Source of the DNA: an uncultured Candidatus Saccharibacteria bacterium
GTDB lineage: Bacteria; Patescibacteria; Saccharimonadia; Saccharimonadales; Nanosynbacteraceae
Direction: 5' to 3'
DNA length: 5,670 nt
Assembly (NCBI GenBank): GCA_947097375.1
Contig: CAMURE010000037.1
Span: 1 to 5,670 of the forward strand
A program made the translations under genes and the position numbers. Under the pieces are notes generated by a model. It was not told the origin of the DNA and made no database searches. It saw only the letters and a list, made by a program, of their open reading frames with translations. This document shows positions 5,355 through 5,670 of this stretch, piece after piece. Numbering within the stretch: position 1 is the first letter of the stretch; each line of letters opens with the position of its first letter.

Positions 5355-5670
5355 TGGACGGATTATTGATCGCGCTGGTAGTAGCGGCGCTGGTGATTGG
5401 TGCTTTGTTAATTATTTTTATCCAATTAACATCACGTGGACATCAAAAACTCGACAGGGAAATGTACCGAAAAGTTTGGCGGGCAATTCAACATGGTGCA
5501 AAAGCGGGCGGCTCAGACGGCTTGCAGATGGCGATTGTTAAAGCCGACAAACTGCTCGACAAAGCCATGCGCGACTGTGGCGTGGCGGGTACGACGATGG
5601 GCGACAGACTGAAAGCTCGCAAGGGTGATTGGACGGATGAAAATGGTTTGTGGGCGGCGCATAAATTGCG
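5354..5670 (+). CDS. small N-terminally anchored protein of Patescibacteria type (3'-truncated by window edge)
   Basis: An open frame of 105 complete codons plus two bases (CG, Arg whichever base follows) runs off the window. It starts at ATG 5354, overlapping the gatA TGA by one base, with an ideal GGAGG SD. Residues 3-24 form a single hydrophobic membrane segment. A basic stretch (R28, K32, R35) follows, suggesting the remainder is cytoplasmic. The soluble part has the order W42-x2-A-I-x-H-G, then MAIVKADKLLDKAM (59-72), GTTMGDRLK (79-87) and LWAAHKLR (99-106). I remember this ADKLLD / G-x-TM-x-(D/E)RLK / W-x-AHK-x-RN pattern from uncharacterised Patescibacteria proteins, which usually continue with an RN-x-x-(A/V)H-like motif. 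Its function is unknown. Its place after gatA, coupled in translation, suggests co-expression with the amidotransferase genes but does not show a shared role. Confidence 0.85.
   Translation, partial: MDGLLIALVVAALVIGALLIIFIQLTSRGHQKLDREMYRKVWRAIQHGAKAGGSDGLQMAIVKADKLLDKAMRDCGVAGTTMGDRLKARKGDWTDENGLWAAHKL

Overview
The window is a tightly packed, all-plus-strand stretch of a bacterial chromosome. It contains the 3' half of uvrB, a pair of overlapping genes for surface or membrane proteins, then gatC, gatA and the start of a further membrane protein. My best guess is a member of Candidatus Saccharibacteria (TM7, Patescibacteria/CPR). The reasons are the short gene spacing, a prepilin-like N-terminus of the 'FVLPTVL' kind, and a small anchored protein after gatA whose conserved core (ADKLLD ... 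GTTMGDRLK ... AHKLR) I associate with Patescibacteria. TGA is used as a genuine stop in gatC and gatA, each overlapping the next start as TGATG. This argues for the standard bacterial code and against Gracilibacteria/Absconditabacteria, where TGA is read as Gly. The lineage call comes from memory, not a database search.

Layout: (1) 1-941, UvrB C-terminal half (helicase motifs plus UVR domain). (2) 973-1806, an unrecognised protein with five predicted membrane segments and a periplasmic/extracellular tail ending in a C-x6-C pair. (3) 1799-3652, a 617-residue prepilin-like protein. Its N-terminal 60-100 residues look like a type IV pilin and the remaining roughly 450 look like a beta-propeller of the type found in Bacteroidota gliding/T9SS surface proteins. 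(4) 3685-3972 gatC and 3972-5354 gatA, two subunits of the tRNA-dependent amidotransferase; gatB is not in the window. (5) 5354 to the window end, a partial anchored protein coupled to gatA.

The membrane gene and the pilin-propeller gene overlap by 8 bases and probably form one transcription unit, possibly from a promoter overlapping the uvrB stop. The gatCA unit has a clear extended -10 box so close to gatC that its mRNA is probably leaderless. The most unusual item is the pilin-propeller fusion: it puts into one polypeptide what other bacteria split between minor pilins and a PilY1-like propeller adhesin. In an epibiont-type organism it is a candidate pilus-tip or host-contact protein. There is no RNA gene, CRISPR array, insertion sequence or gene-free stretch over 300 bases; the largest gaps are 31-32 bases.
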